64,000 nt of DNA, taken from contig JARVLF010000005.1 of NCBI GenBank assembly GCA_030849465.1, positions 431,001 to 495,000 on the forward strand. Reading direction: 5' to 3'. A program made the translations under genes and the position numbers. Below are positions 43,750-54,008 of this stretch, piece after piece (within the stretch, counting starts at the first letter, position 1; every line of letters starts with the position of its first letter). This stretch comes from Moesziomyces globuligerus (lineage: Eukaryota; Basidiomycota; Ustilaginomycetes; Ustilaginales; Ustilaginaceae). The notes under the pieces were generated by a model. The model was not told where the DNA came from. It saw only the letters and a list, made by a program, of their open reading frames with translations, and searched no databases.

Positions 43750-45654
43750 TCAGCTGTCCAGGTCCATCTCTTCCGATGGTCCAAAACAGCCAGAGAGATC
43801 GATTGGCTGGGCGCCCGCGGCATGGCCGCGCTGGAAGCCGGCGGCTTCGTGTGCCGAGGCAGCGTGCCCAGCTTCCGGACCGGCCACCGACGACATGTGC
43901 GGCGCCGGAGCGGAATGCGGTGGCAAGGGCGAGCCGTAGTGGTGGTCGTAATGCTGGTGAGCGAGCGACTGCCCAGGCTCGTGGTGCGCGCCGCCATAGA
44001 AGGCTTGTCCGTTTAGGGCAGCTGCGCTTTCAAAGCCAGGAGCTGCGTGGTGCCAGCGAGACTCTGGCGCGCCACCGCTCGGGCTCTGTACCGAGGGAGC
44101 GGAACCAAAGCGAGTCTCGAGGACGGAGGGCTCGGGAAAGTAAGAGCTGGACAGAGAAGATTGCTGGGCATACAGGGGGCTTTCGAGCGATGTCGGAGGC
44201 GAGGGAAGCCCAAACTGGGCATGGCCAGGCGCCGAGAAGCCTTGGCCGGACTCAAAGGCGACAGGAGGTTGGTTGAGGAAGCCCGATGCAGTGGGCGCGT
44301 AGGAGCCGAAGGCTGTATCTGGATCCGTGCTGCGGAGGGGAGACGGGGAAGCAGCGGCGGTGGCCTTGAGCACCTGCTCGGGGTCCTTCCACAGGATGAG
44401 GGCACCTCTGACGTCGTCGGCGTTGATGGGAGAGGCATAACCGGACGAGGCGGGGCTGGACTGCGTCGAGCGACGTCGACTGCTCAAGAGGGAACCAAGG
44501 CTCGCCGTGGGAGGGCCGCCGGCGGATCGCCTGCCAGAGCGTCGTTGTCGAGGTTGGGAGGCAGCAGCAGCGCCAATACGATGGGTGGATTGGGCACCGT
44601 CGCGGTCGGACGTGCCGGTGAGCACGGCTCTGCTGTGTGCTTCGAGCTTTTCGATGAGCTCGTTGTTGATGATAAAGTCCGAGGCGGCGCTGCCAGGTTG
44701 GCGGGCCGATCCGTCGGCTTCAGGGGTCTTGCTGCCGCTGCCAGGTTGGGAGGCCTCGTCCTCGGACGACGAGGTGTCATCCAGGCTGGTGACGACGATG
44801 CGATCTGGCTCGACCTCGAAGCTGGATGCGACGCCGCGTCGTATCCTCATGTGGGCATCCTCGAGGGGTTCGAAGCGGTCAGCGTGCGGGGGCCGGGAGG
44901 CGTCGTGAGGCGCCATGGATGCGCTTTGGGCGAGGCTGGGCGAGGTGGGCGGAGCCGGGGCTACGGCCTGCTGGTAGACGGTGGAAGCCGAAGGGTCGAC
45001 GAGAGCGGCTGCCGAGGCGAGCTTTGTAGGGCTCGACGGCGGGACGCGCGGTGCGGATGCCTGTGCGCGGGGATCGGCTGCAGCCGAAGAGGGCAAGGGC
45101 GACGCGAGGCCGAAGGCTGCGGCGACGCCGCTGTGAGATCGAGCGGCGAGGGGCCTTCCAAAGGCGTAGTCATGCGACATGGTAGCGACGGGTGGAGGGG
45201 TGGACTGGATGTGAAGGCCGGCGAGCTTGCCAAAGGTGTGTCGATCCTCGGAAGTTTCTACGTGGAGGCGCTTTGCTGGTCTCGCTAGTTTGGCGAGCTC
45301 GTCGCGGTCGAGATCGTGATAGCGTGCTGCCGCGTCGGCGGTTGCGGGTGGCGGCTGTGCGGGGAAGGAGTTGGAGGACCAGTCGTAGTCGCCATCAGAG
45401 TCGGAAAGATCCTCGATTCCCCAGCTGCTTGCGCTGGAGGAATGGCGAGGGACGAGCTCGGGCGAAGGCGGGTTGACTATGGACGGGATGGGTGGGGTGG
45501 CCGACGGCTGCTTGGCCTGGCCGTTGCCATCGGAGAAGCGGCCGCGCTTCTTCTTGACGGCGAGGGGGGCGGTGGAATCTGGGAAGCTGGACGAAGACGT
45601 CGACCGAGAAGGCCCCGCAACGGCGGCAGCTTGCGACCAGGGAGACTCGGCCAT
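43750..45654 (-). CDS. Ser/Ala/Pro-rich disordered protein of unknown function
   Basis: A single-exon protein of 634 residues that I do not recognise. Most of it is low-complexity Ser, Ala, Pro and Gly. Possible conserved islands are a basic stretch near residue 35 (KKKRGRFSDG), an acidic SDSDGDYDW near 86, a helix near 325-345 (FIINNELIEKLEAHSRAV), a basic RQRRSGRRSAGG near 370 and ALILWKDPEQVLKA near 412-426. The C-terminus is His/Gln/Ala-rich and ends in an acidic EEMDLDS. The make-up fits a nuclear regulatory or adaptor protein, but that is only an impression. The frame is long, starts with an ATG in good context and uses GC-rich codons like its neighbours, so it is probably a real gene. 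Confidence 0.65.
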   Translation of the reverse strand: MAESPWSQAAAVAGPSRSTSSSSFPDSTAPLAVKKKRGRFSDGNGQAKQPSATPPIPSIVNPPSPELVPRHSSSASSWGIEDLSDSDGDYDWSSNSFPAQPPPATADAAARYHDLDRDELAKLARPAKRLHVETSEDRHTFGKLAGLHIQSTPPPVATMSHDYAFGRPLAARSHSGVAAAFGLASPLPSSAAADPRAQASAPRVPPSSPTKLASAAALVDPSASTVYQQAVAPAPPTSPSLAQSASMAPHDASRPPHADRFEPLEDAHMRIRRGVASSFEVEPDRIVVTSLDDTSSSEDEASQPGSGSKTPEADGSARQPGSAASDFIINNELIEKLEAHSRAVLTGTSDRDGAQSTHRIGAAAASQPRQRRSGRRSAGGPPTASLGSLLSSRRRSTQSSPASSGYASPINADDVRGALILWKDPEQVLKATAAASPSPLRSTDPDTAFGSYAPTASGFLNQPPVAFESGQGFSAPGHAQFGLPSPPTSLESPLYAQQSSLSSSYFPEPSVLETRFGSAPSVQSPSGGAPESRWHHAAPGFESAAALNGQAFYGGAHHEPGQSLAHQHYDHHYGSPLPPHSAPAPHMSSVAGPEAGHAASAHEAAGFQRGHAAGAQPIDLSGCFGPSEEMDLDS

Positions 45655-46314
45655 GGTCGAGTGTTGTATGTCGAAGCGGCTGTGAGCCGATCCGCAAGGC
45701 TGGTCGCAAGGCTGGCTGGGGGGCGCGTGACTGAGCCTTGGCTGCGCCGTGCAGCGCTGGGCGAGTGTGGAAGCGATGCTAGGTCACTTTGAGCAAGATT
45801 GCGAGAGGCATGCTGCCCGGCCAAGACACGGCTTCAGACGAGCATGTAGTGCGAAAGCAGTGGCGATGGTGACGGATCAAGGCAGAGTGGCAGTGGACGT
45901 GATGCACGACGTTGACGAGCAGGAAGAGAGAGAGAAAGAGAGGCGCCCAGAGCTGCAGCACCCGATGAATTACGAGGTCCGTGACCGCGTTGCGAGTGTC
46001 GGTGCATCCGACCTTTTTGGCTCTGCGGAATGCAGCCCGGAAAGTTTTGCCTTTCTGGGCGTGGCTTGAAATTTCTCGAAGCGCTGAACCGTCGTTGAGC
46101 CTTCCTTGTGGGCTTCGGACCTTCCGCCTCATGCACGTCGTGCTGCCACGGAACTCGGAACTCGCCCGAGCCGCCGCTCCTCCACAAAGTCACCTGCATC
46201 GATAAGCTGGCGCGCTGGAACGCCCTCGGCACGGAGCCATCGGCACCGTCGCGACGGTATCACAGCATCACCTCGAGCGACTGCGCCTTGTCGCCAAACG
46301 CAATCGCACTCGCC
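45655..46314. promoter_or_regulatory. Divergent promoter region, no gene seen
   Basis: This 660-base stretch separates the disordered-protein gene from the exchanger gene. The exchanger frame extends upstream to a GTG at 46108, but there is no ATG before 46315. No other coding sequence is supported. Confidence 0.45.
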
Positions 46315-47763
46315 ATGGTGGTCTCTGTCGGCTCACCCGATGCTGTCGACGACGGCGACAGCTCGATTCTCGTCTACAACTCGAGCGTCTTCGTCGCGGC
46401 GCTGCTGCTGCTCGAGAGAGCCGCCGATGGGTTCATCCGCCACGTCTCCCAGCTCTCGTCCCAGCTCGGCGTGAGTCCGACGCTGATCGCTCTGCTCTCC
46501 GCCGGTGCAGAGTGGGAGGAGCTCGTAGTCGTCGTCGCCTCCCTCGCCCACGGCGCCTCCAACCTGGCCATCGCCAACGTCGTCGGCTCCGCCATCTCCA
46601 ACATCCTCGGCGCTTTCTCTCTCGGAATCCTTTTTGCGCCCACAGCCATCCACTTCGACGACAGCTCCAGGCGTTTCTCCGTCATCCAGGCCGCCATCAC
46701 CACCCTCGTCCTCCTCCTCATCCTCGCAGTCCAGATCCAGCACGCCGATCCGCATGCCAAGCTCTCCAGCAAGCGTCTCTTCGAAAACGTCGTTGGCCTC
46801 AGCCTCATCGTCCTCTTCGTCCTCTACTTTGTGGGCCTCTCTTGGGCCATCGGTCGTGGCATGCTCGCCGCTCCCGGACCTTCCGACTCCGAGTCTGCCT
46901 CCTCATCCGACTCCGACGCCACCTCCCACCTCGCTCCCTCGATCGCCACCAGCGATGCCGCCAGCGTCACCTCCCTCGGCACGCAGAGCGAGGCCTCCTA
47001 CGTTCCCCCAAGACGCGCCGCCTCCTCCGCAGCGCGCCGCGCCAATGGCCGCGCCAATGGCCGCGCCAACGGCCGCGCCACCGCTCGCACCAACACTTCC
47101 ACCGCCATCGAGACCACGCCGCTCCTCGTCGGCTCCGCAACCTCGTCAAACCTCGCAGCACGCCTCGCGCGCAGGCGCAGACACGCTCAGCTCCGCAGCG
47201 CTCGGAAGCTCATCGCCGCTTTCCTCCTCCTCTCCCTCGCGGGCTACCTGCTCTCTCACTCCATCCTTGAGCTCGCTTCCGCCTTGCATCTCTCCAACAC
47301 GGTGCTCGGCCTCACCCTCCTCTCCTTCGCCACCACCATCCCTGAAAAGCTCCTCAGCATCTTCGCCGGCCTCCGCTCCGCAAAGCCCGACGCGCCAACC
47401 TCCCGCCCAACGCTCTCCCACGACGCGTCCCGCCGCATCTCGGCGCACGAACTCGCCGAGATCGACGTGGCGAGCGGCGCGAGCAGCATCCTCATGGCCG
47501 CAGCGGCCGGCAGCAATATTTTCCTCCTCACCCTTTGCCTCGGCATCTCCTTGGTCTTTGATCGCGACCGTCGTTCCTCCTCCCAAGATACGCATCGCTT
47601 CTCGGCCAGCACGGTCCAGTGGCAGGAACTTGCTTTGCTTCAAGTGGCTTCCCTCTCCCTCGTCTTCATCGCATACACAGACGGCCAGCGCTGGCAAGGC
47701 GTGCTCCTTCTCTCGGCCTACGTCGCCTTCCTCGTCGCCGAATTCACCTTTCTGCGCCGGTGA
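46315..47763 (+). CDS. CaCA-superfamily cation/Ca2+ exchanger-like membrane protein
   Basis: 482 residues from the ATG at 46315 (MVVSVGSPDA), single exon. Two halves of hydrophobic segments flank a ~190-residue cytosolic loop. Each half has a degenerate alpha-repeat. Alpha-1 is LIALLSAGAEWEELVVVVAS with VVGSAISNILGAF. Alpha-2 is LLSFATTIPEKLLSIFAGL with AAAAGSNIFLLTL. This is the architecture of Na+/Ca2+ and NCKX/YrbG exchangers. The alpha-repeats keep the acidic residue after the Ala/Thr turn, while alpha-1 has an unusual EWEE in place of the common PE. The loop is Ser-rich and has a 12-base tandem repeat coding Ala-Asn-Gly-Arg (47040-47085). The transported ion and the membrane are unknown. 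An upstream exon is possible. Confidence 0.8.
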   Translation: MVVSVGSPDAVDDGDSSILVYNSSVFVAALLLLERAADGFIRHVSQLSSQLGVSPTLIALLSAGAEWEELVVVVASLAHGASNLAIANVVGSAISNILGAFSLGILFAPTAIHFDDSSRRFSVIQAAITTLVLLLILAVQIQHADPHAKLSSKRLFENVVGLSLIVLFVLYFVGLSWAIGRGMLAAPGPSDSESASSSDSDATSHLAPSIATSDAASVTSLGTQSEASYVPPRRAASSAARRANGRANGRANGRATARTNTSTAIETTPLLVGSATSSNLAARLARRRRHAQLRSARKLIAAFLLLSLAGYLLSHSILELASALHLSNTVLGLTLLSFATTIPEKLLSIFAGLRSAKPDAPTSRPTLSHDASRRISAHELAEIDVASGASSILMAAAAGSNIFLLTLCLGISLVFDRDRRSSSQDTHRFSASTVQWQELALLQVASLSLVFIAYTDGQRWQGVLLLSAYVAFLVAEFTFLRR

Positions 47764-47861
47764 CGATGCTTCAGCCCTGCACACCTCGCAATCAAGCCAT
47801 GCCCGTCGAATCGCATCACCTCGTAGTACGCAACGCGGCTGGAAGATCTAGACATGGGCAT

Positions 47862-49058
47862 CTAGCTGCTGATGACACCGCTCGCTTCGTTCGGCCGGAT
47901 CGTGACTCCTGAGCTCAGCAAGCTCTGGAGCACCTTGTCGTTGCGTTCGCGCCCGTTGCTCAGCAGCTCTGCTACGCGTGAGAGCACCTCGGAGGAGCCC
48001 AGCTCGATCTTGCTCTCGACGATCGGATCTGCGCGCGTCGGACCGCGATTGAGAATCATGACCGGCTTCTTCTGCTCCACCGCTTGCTTGACCAGTCGGA
48101 AGGCCGAGTACGTCGCCAGGCTCGTGCCCACCAGCAGCAATGCCTCGGCTTCGTTCACCATCTGGTAAGAGTGGTCGCGCAGCTTGTCTGGCACCGATTC
48201 ACCAAAGAAGATCACCGACGGCTTGAGCACGCCACCGCAGTTCGGACACGCCGGGTAGTGGAACGTGCTGTAATCCACGTTGTGCAGCTCCACGTCGCCG
48301 TCCGGATTCGTCTTGGGGCTCTTGCCCGTCTCGGCCATCTCGCGCTGAAGCTGGGCCCACGCTGGGTTGAGCCGCGTCAGCTCATCCTGAAAGACCGCTC
48401 GCGAACCTCGGAATCCACAGCCTTTTGGGTAGTTCTCGCCCGTCGGCGTGTTCTCCGGTCGTACCGTCACCGCCCTCGGTCCTCGCAGATACGATGTCGC
48501 GGTGAGAGCTTCGTAGAAGTCAGGATTGAACGGCCGTGTCCGCTGGCTGAGCTTTTCGTCCTCCGGGCTCGAGACACAAACGACGTGCTTCAGAGTCCCG
48601 TGCAGCTCCAGAATCGTGCTCGCTGCGAGCGAGGCTGAAGGGGTAGCGGCGTGATGCAGGTTATCGACGTTCTGTGTAATGAACTCCGGCACGTAGCCGA
48701 GCCGCTGTATCGCTGCGATACTGTAGTGAGTCTTGTTCGGCTGCGCCACTCGGACAGGGGGAAATCCCAGGTAGGACCGTGAGAAGTAACGTTGCCGTGC
48801 GAGGTGGCCCTTTTCCGAGGGATCGGTGAACTCGTGGTAGAAGATGGGGCGATATGTCTTGTGCACCGTGTAGTGTCCGTTCTCTCCGCGGTAGGGCGCT
48901 ATGCCTGAATCGACCGAGACGCCTGCTCCCGTCATGATGAGCGCCTTCCCCTTGGCCGTCGACAGGAACTCGGCAATCATCGCCGCCGCCTTCTCCAGAC
49001 TGTACTCGATCGTCGCCCTGCTCGCATGCTCGGGGATCGAAGGTATAGATATCCTCAT
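47862..49058 (-). CDS. SIRT4-like (class II) NAD-dependent protein deacylase with split zinc site
   Basis: I start at the ATG at 49058 (MRISIPSIPEHAS), giving 398 residues, because the segment before it in the same frame is acidic and unlike the family; an ATG at 49226 would add 56 residues. Sirtuin motifs are GAGVSVDSGIAPYRG (44-58), TQNVDNLHH, the catalytic His153 in ELHGT, and VGTSL. The second zinc Cys pair is CPNC (271, 274) and the C-terminal side reads GGVLKPSVIFFGESVP, typical of SIRT4-like proteins. The first pair, normally C-x2-C, is Cys161 and Cys214 with 52 residues between. The family is usually mitochondrial and acts as deacylase, lipoamidase or ADP-ribosyltransferase. Confidence 0.88.
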   Translation of the reverse strand: MRISIPSIPEHASRATIEYSLEKAAAMIAEFLSTAKGKALIMTGAGVSVDSGIAPYRGENGHYTVHKTYRPIFYHEFTDPSEKGHLARQRYFSRSYLGFPPVRVAQPNKTHYSIAAIQRLGYVPEFITQNVDNLHHAATPSASLAASTILELHGTLKHVVCVSSPEDEKLSQRTRPFNPDFYEALTATSYLRGPRAVTVRPENTPTGENYPKGCGFRGSRAVFQDELTRLNPAWAQLQREMAETGKSPKTNPDGDVELHNVDYSTFHYPACPNCGGVLKPSVIFFGESVPDKLRDHSYQMVNEAEALLLVGTSLATYSAFRLVKQAVEQKKPVMILNRGPTRADPIVESKIELGSSEVLSRVAELLSNGRERNDKVLQSLLSSGVTIRPNEASGVISS

Positions 49059-49621
49059 CGTCGCAAGTTCGATCGGCTTCTGCAGTCGTGGTGGTCGGCA
49101 AGCAGGAGGTTGTTCGCGTGTTGGCCACTTTGTCGTCACGCGAGCGAAGCGATGTTGCTCTTCCCGCCATACCTCTGGCACTTCTTCCACTTGAATTACG
49201 TACAACTCGACCGTTACAGTACTCATAACATTTTATTTTTCCTTGCCATGCACCGTGCCTCGCATTCGACGCCCGTGCAGCAGGAGCGCCCAAACCTCCA
49301 CATGTCCTCCCAGCCACGTGTTTCAATCCCAAACGGTGCAACGTCCCTTGCTCCTTGCCCACCGAGATAGATGTAGAGAAGTCTAAAGAGTCAACGTCGA
49401 CTGTCTACCACCCTGACTCACTACTGTATGTTGAGTCGCGACGCTTCACCTCGGCATACTCGCAGGCGACGTCAAAGCACCAGTGACTCGGTGCATGCAA
49501 CAACGGCCAGATCTCCGAATCTCTGTTTAATACAATCGTGGAGCCTTATGAACTAGAGACCAGATGGATTGCCCTGGATGAAAAAGCAGTGGAAGCTGGA
49601 GACTGCAGCTTTCGATGCGAG
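49059..49621. other. Region between the sirtuin 5' end and the SF3B1 stop
   Basis: It holds the sirtuin promoter or leader and the SF3B1 3' end. An AT-rich TATA-like stretch at about 49229-49240 (ATTTTATTTTTC, plus strand) lies 170-180 bases upstream of the chosen sirtuin ATG. No other gene is seen. Confidence 0.45.
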
Positions 49622-52600
49622 CTAGATGAACGTGAGAAGCTCATGCCTTCGGAAGTCGTTGCGCTCGTCCGAAAAGTCGGAAAAGTCGGGATAGTAGGCG
49701 ACCATCGCGTCCTGCGAACGCAGGTAGGTCGAGTTGTAGACGCGCACATACACCTCTCGCACCTTGCGCGCTGGATGGAAGAGGCCCTGCAACGTGTGAT
49801 TGAGCAGCACGCCCGGTCCAAGCGCCACCTCCAAGCTCTCGATGGCCGACATGACCGATCCCAGCACATGCGGGCTGGTTTCAAAGATGTTGGGCCAAAT
49901 CAGGTTGAGCAGATGCTGCATGCTCTCCTCGTGTCCGAGTCCAAACGTGCCCAGTGCCAGGTGATGCACGATACTTGCAGCGGTTTGTCGATGCACGTGG
50001 TCTCGGTCGGTGAGCGCATCGTCCAAGCAACTGATGACAGAGTACACGTAGTCCTTGCTCATCTCGCCGATGTACTCAAACACCCAGCTGAGCGCTTTCA
50101 AACAGCCGTTGCGGACGTTGAGCTCCGGTGTGCGGTACTCGTTGAGGATGGCCGGGATGGTTGTGAACGGTCCACACGTTTCGGCCACAATGGCGATGGC
50201 AACGGTAGAGCAGACGCGCGACTGGCGCTCTTGCACGCGCAGATTGGTCAGCAGCACCTGCAGCACGTCCGACGGCCCGATGGCCCGCGCAATGTAGCCG
50301 AAGCTGTTGACGGCGGCCCGGCGGATGGCCTTCTTGTGCGCCTTGAGCAGGTCCAGCAGCTCGAAGCAGATGCGCATCCACTCACGCGGACTGACGAACT
50401 CGGCTCCCTTGTCGGCAATCCGACCGATAAGATTGATGCTGGCTTCCTGCACCTTTTCGTGGCGATTGCGCAGGATCGGCGTCATGCGCGGCAAGAGGTC
50501 CTTGATGGGCGGACTCATCTGCGCCATACCCACCACATTGGCGATGGCGGTCTCGGCGCTGATGATCGATGCGAGAGCCTCGGGGAACTCCTCTCCGAGC
50601 TGTTCGAACAGGACAACGCCGAGCTTGGCTAGCAAGGCGTCTTCTCCGCACTGCTTGATGACCAGCGCCAGCTTCGTGGTCAGGTCGGCGGCCTGCTGGC
50701 GAGTCTTGGCGCTCTTGTTGTTGAGACGCCACAGGATGGTCGAGACGATCTGAGTGAGGTAGGGCTTGACGCGCAAACCCAGCGCGTTGACCACGGTGCC
50801 GACGCCGTCCAGCATGACATTGTCTTCCACGGTCTGCTCTTGGAAGGCGTAGATGAGACCATCGACCAGTTGCACCTCGAGACGTTCGTCGACATCGGCG
50901 GCGCCCAAGTTGGCCACCACCTTCTGAATCGTCTCCATTACCATCTTGCGGAAAGGCTCGCTCTCGTCCTTGAGCTCGTTGACGATCCGCGAGACGACCT
51001 CGGTGACGCCCACCTTGTTTGCGAGCTCGACTGTTGTTTCCACCACCTGCTTGTAGTTGCGACGATCCAAGGCCATTCTGCGGACCCAAAAATTCTTGAA
51101 ATACTCCGGAAGCATCTCATCGCGCAGGAAGGCGCCTGTGACTCCGTCGGTGGCGGAGCATTGCTTGACGACCTTGAGGACGATCTTCTTCATCTCTTCG
51201 TCTGCGCTCTGGAATTCTCGGATCAAGGTCGGCGTCACCTCCTTGACAAAGTAGAGCGTACTGTCCGAGTCCATCAGCGGAATGATGAAGCCGATTGCCT
51301 TCAAAAAGGCGGCAAGACCCTTGCCCCTATGCTGTCGGGTGCCAATCCAGAGCGGCTTGAGCACGTTTTCGAAGCTTTCGATGCCGTAGGGGGCCGCAGC
51401 CTCGGCCAGAGCTGCCAGTGACAATGCGGTCATGGTCTTGACTTTCTGCTGCTCGTCTTCGAGTCCCTTTTCAACGCAGTCCACGAGACTCTTGAGGTGA
51501 GGAAGGATGGCGCAACCCATCATGATCGCGATTTGCTGGACGATGCGGATGCCCGTGTGGCGCGCCTGCCAGCTCTTCTTCGAGCGGCACACGGCCTTCA
51601 GGAAGGGCAGCAGAGCCGGAATGCCGAGCGCCGAAGCCACGACGGAGAAGGCGCGAGCGGTGGTGTTGCGGACGTACTCGTCGACGTGATCGATGTCAGG
51701 TCGCATGGTGCTGATCATGTGGGCGAGGCCGGCCGCTTTGGACAGATTGCTGATGATCTCGCGACCTTCGATGCGCGCGTAGTAGTCCTCGTCAATAAGA
51801 AGGGGCTCGATGACAACAAGGATGCGGCCGACGTAGGGCCGAACAAGATCGTCGAGCTTGTACAGAATGCGATCGATGACCTTGACGAGAAGATGGCGTT
51901 CCTGATCCTCCAGTGTACGCTCCATGAGAAGAGGCAGGATCTTGTCGAACAGCGGCCCAGGTCCGAAGTCCCGAGCTCGGTCAGTGATCTGTCGCAGCGC
52001 GGTCTTTCGCGTGGCAGGCGTTCCGTTCTTGATCTTCAGCAACAGACGCATGATCTTGCGCTCTTTCTGCTCCTCGCTGCTGAGCTCGGCCTCGTCCTCC
52101 TGCGTGAGGATCTTCTTGAAGAACGCCTGGTCCTCTGTTTTGAAGAAGGCGAGCTGGCCGACACCAGGGATATCTGTGGGCAGGTCCGGAATCATCTGTT
52201 CGAGAACGGCGCGTGTTGCGCCTTCGTCCTGCATCGTAAAGCCACCGCTTCCTCCTTCGTTGCTGAGAGGGTCTCCCAGCATCTGTGCCGGTACGCGGAC
52301 GGGGACGTAGTCGGAAGGTGGTTGGACGATGCTGTAGCCTTCGGATGGCAAGATGGAGTCCAGCTCCTCGTCCGCCATGTATCGATTACGCAAGTCGACA
52401 GGCGCAGACGCCGCGTCTCCCTTTCCGAAAGCAGAGACCTCTTCTGAGGACGTGATTGCGTCTGCGCTGACCGGCGCCTGGTCCCATCGGGAGCGCTTTG
52501 CCTCGGGTTGAGCAAGCGTAGCTTCGCCTCGGTCGTCACCGCCGTGACTTTCAGTAGGAACTTCATCCCAGCGAGACCGACGCTTCCGTGGAGCGGCATC

Positions 52601-53296
52601 TCCTGTCGTTGGCTGAGCGGCGTGGCCGTTCGTGTCTGTAGCGGCGTTCTGCTGTTCATCTGGAGCCGGGACGTCCCATCTGCGCTTCCGTATCGCCTTA
52701 GGCGTGCGATCTCCACCAGGATGGGACGATGCTGCGGCTGGCTTGATGTCCCATTCGTCGGATTCCGCCTGGCGGGATGACGGGCCGGCGTCCTCCTTCT
52801 CTTTTGCCTCGATAAGACGTCGCACGCGGTCCTCCTCGCGTTCCAGCTCGGCTCTCCTCATTCGGTCCTTGTAGCTCTCTTGGTCTTCCGCATCGCCGTT
52901 GCCATTCTGCCCAAATGGATCGATTGCCGTGCCTTGAGTGAGCTCGCGATTGAACCGCCGAAGCTGGTACTCGTTCTGCCGCGAAGCGATCTGCCTTGAT
53001 TCTGCTCTGGCCTTGAGCGGATCTTCGTCCTCGTCTGCATACTCGTGAAGAAGGTGTTGCGGTGCGGAGTAGGCGTCGAGCGGGTTGATCCGCCGACCGT
53101 CGGCATCGGTGCCTGCGCTGTCGGAGTCGCTTCCATCGCTGCTGGCGTCTGCCGGCAGTTCGCGCATGTATTTGCCGGCGCTGGACCCCTGCTCCCGGCC
53201 GAAGCCACCGAGTCTGCCGACAGCAATCTTATCGCCGCGCACGCTCGTATCGTGCGCTTGCTGCATTTTGCGTCGCTCTTTAGCGTCTGCGGTCAT
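49622..53296 (-). CDS. HSH155: SF3B1/Hsh155, U2 snRNP HEAT-repeat splicing factor
   Basis: A single-exon protein of 1224 residues (human SF3B1 is 1304, yeast Hsh155 is 971). The N-terminal 330 residues are disordered and carry the RWD motifs seen in SF3B1 ([29 protein letters not shown]). From about residue 430 the chain is the HEAT superhelix, with family-diagnostic [23 protein letters not shown] and [20 protein letters not shown]. Lys618 sits at the position of human Lys700, a cancer hotspot, and is unchanged. The protein clamps the U2 snRNA-branch-site helix in the spliceosome. It is divergent from ESA1. Confidence 0.98.
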   Translation of the reverse strand: MTADAKERRKMQQAHDTSVRGDKIAVGRLGGFGREQGSSAGKYMRELPADASSDGSDSDSAGTDADGRRINPLDAYSAPQHLLHEYADEDEDPLKARAESRQIASRQNEYQLRRFNRELTQGTAIDPFGQNGNGDAEDQESYKDRMRRAELEREEDRVRRLIEAKEKEDAGPSSRQAESDEWDIKPAAASSHPGGDRTPKAIRKRRWDVPAPDEQQNAATDTNGHAAQPTTGDAAPRKRRSRWDEVPTESHGGDDRGEATLAQPEAKRSRWDQAPVSADAITSSEEVSAFGKGDAASAPVDLRNRYMADEELDSILPSEGYSIVQPPSDYVPVRVPAQMLGDPLSNEGGSGGFTMQDEGATRAVLEQMIPDLPTDIPGVGQLAFFKTEDQAFFKKILTQEDEAELSSEEQKERKIMRLLLKIKNGTPATRKTALRQITDRARDFGPGPLFDKILPLLMERTLEDQERHLLVKVIDRILYKLDDLVRPYVGRILVVIEPLLIDEDYYARIEGREIISNLSKAAGLAHMISTMRPDIDHVDEYVRNTTARAFSVVASALGIPALLPFLKAVCRSKKSWQARHTGIRIVQQIAIMMGCAILPHLKSLVDCVEKGLEDEQQKVKTMTALSLAALAEAAAPYGIESFENVLKPLWIGTRQHRGKGLAAFLKAIGFIIPLMDSDSTLYFVKEVTPTLIREFQSADEEMKKIVLKVVKQCSATDGVTGAFLRDEMLPEYFKNFWVRRMALDRRNYKQVVETTVELANKVGVTEVVSRIVNELKDESEPFRKMVMETIQKVVANLGAADVDERLEVQLVDGLIYAFQEQTVEDNVMLDGVGTVVNALGLRVKPYLTQIVSTILWRLNNKSAKTRQQAADLTTKLALVIKQCGEDALLAKLGVVLFEQLGEEFPEALASIISAETAIANVVGMAQMSPPIKDLLPRMTPILRNRHEKVQEASINLIGRIADKGAEFVSPREWMRICFELLDLLKAHKKAIRRAAVNSFGYIARAIGPSDVLQVLLTNLRVQERQSRVCSTVAIAIVAETCGPFTTIPAILNEYRTPELNVRNGCLKALSWVFEYIGEMSKDYVYSVISCLDDALTDRDHVHRQTAASIVHHLALGTFGLGHEESMQHLLNLIWPNIFETSPHVLGSVMSAIESLEVALGPGVLLNHTLQGLFHPARKVREVYVRVYNSTYLRSQDAMVAYYPDFSDFSDERNDFRRHELLTFI

Positions 53297-54008
53297 GGTG
53301 AGGTAATGTGAATCTGCTCAACGTGCGTTCGTGCCTCGACGGCGGTGGCCAGGATGTCGAGCGCGGGAACCGGGCGCCTCAGAGGCAATGTAGTTGTTGA
53401 CTAGAGTGGACGAGACAGTGTCGAGACGGTAAGCGTAGGGCTGTATGAGAAAGATGGCGTCTTGTCAAGCGGGAAGATGGATGGTGGAGGAGGAGTGTCT
53501 CGCATCCTCCCGACCGACCGACATTCTGTGATTGCCAGCCCGAATCCCATTCGCGAGCCCAGAAAACTGAGCCAATCGGGCGATTCCCGCTGCCAACATT
53601 GAATCGGTGGCTGCTCACCTCTGAATCGGGTCGCGTAAATTTCGATTTTTGGCCCGCCATCGGCAAGGCTCAGTCAAGTCGCGACTGGATCGCACCTCGA
53701 CCACATTCCATCTTCAGAACCACGATCCGCGATCCATCCAATCCCCTGGTCGTCGGGCGGCGAAAGAGCATACAATTCGACAGCCGCAGCAGCATCGCTC
53801 CTGAATCGCCATCACGCTCGGCCTCTCATTTCGTAGCGACGGCGGAGTCCTCTGCTCCCAGCCTGGCCAGGCCAGTCTTGGCTCGACTCAGCTGCCTGAG
53901 TAAGGTCATCGCAGACGCCCTCTCTTCTCTGCCTGCCTTCCACCTTCGGAATCTCCAGCGCTCAACGCACTCGATAAAACGAGCCCGGCTCAGGAAAGCC
54001 TGACAGAC
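53297..54008. promoter_or_regulatory. Divergent promoter of SF3B1 and ESA1
   Basis: About 710 bases separate the two start codons. An open frame crosses part of it on the minus strand but is antisense to ESA1 and featureless. I see no third gene. Confidence 0.55.

Noticed and set aside
46108..46314. N-terminal extension of the exchanger to 46108
   Set aside because: The upstream frame begins with GTG, lacks any ATG, and is Cys/Ser/Pro-rich without a hydrophobic or targeting character.
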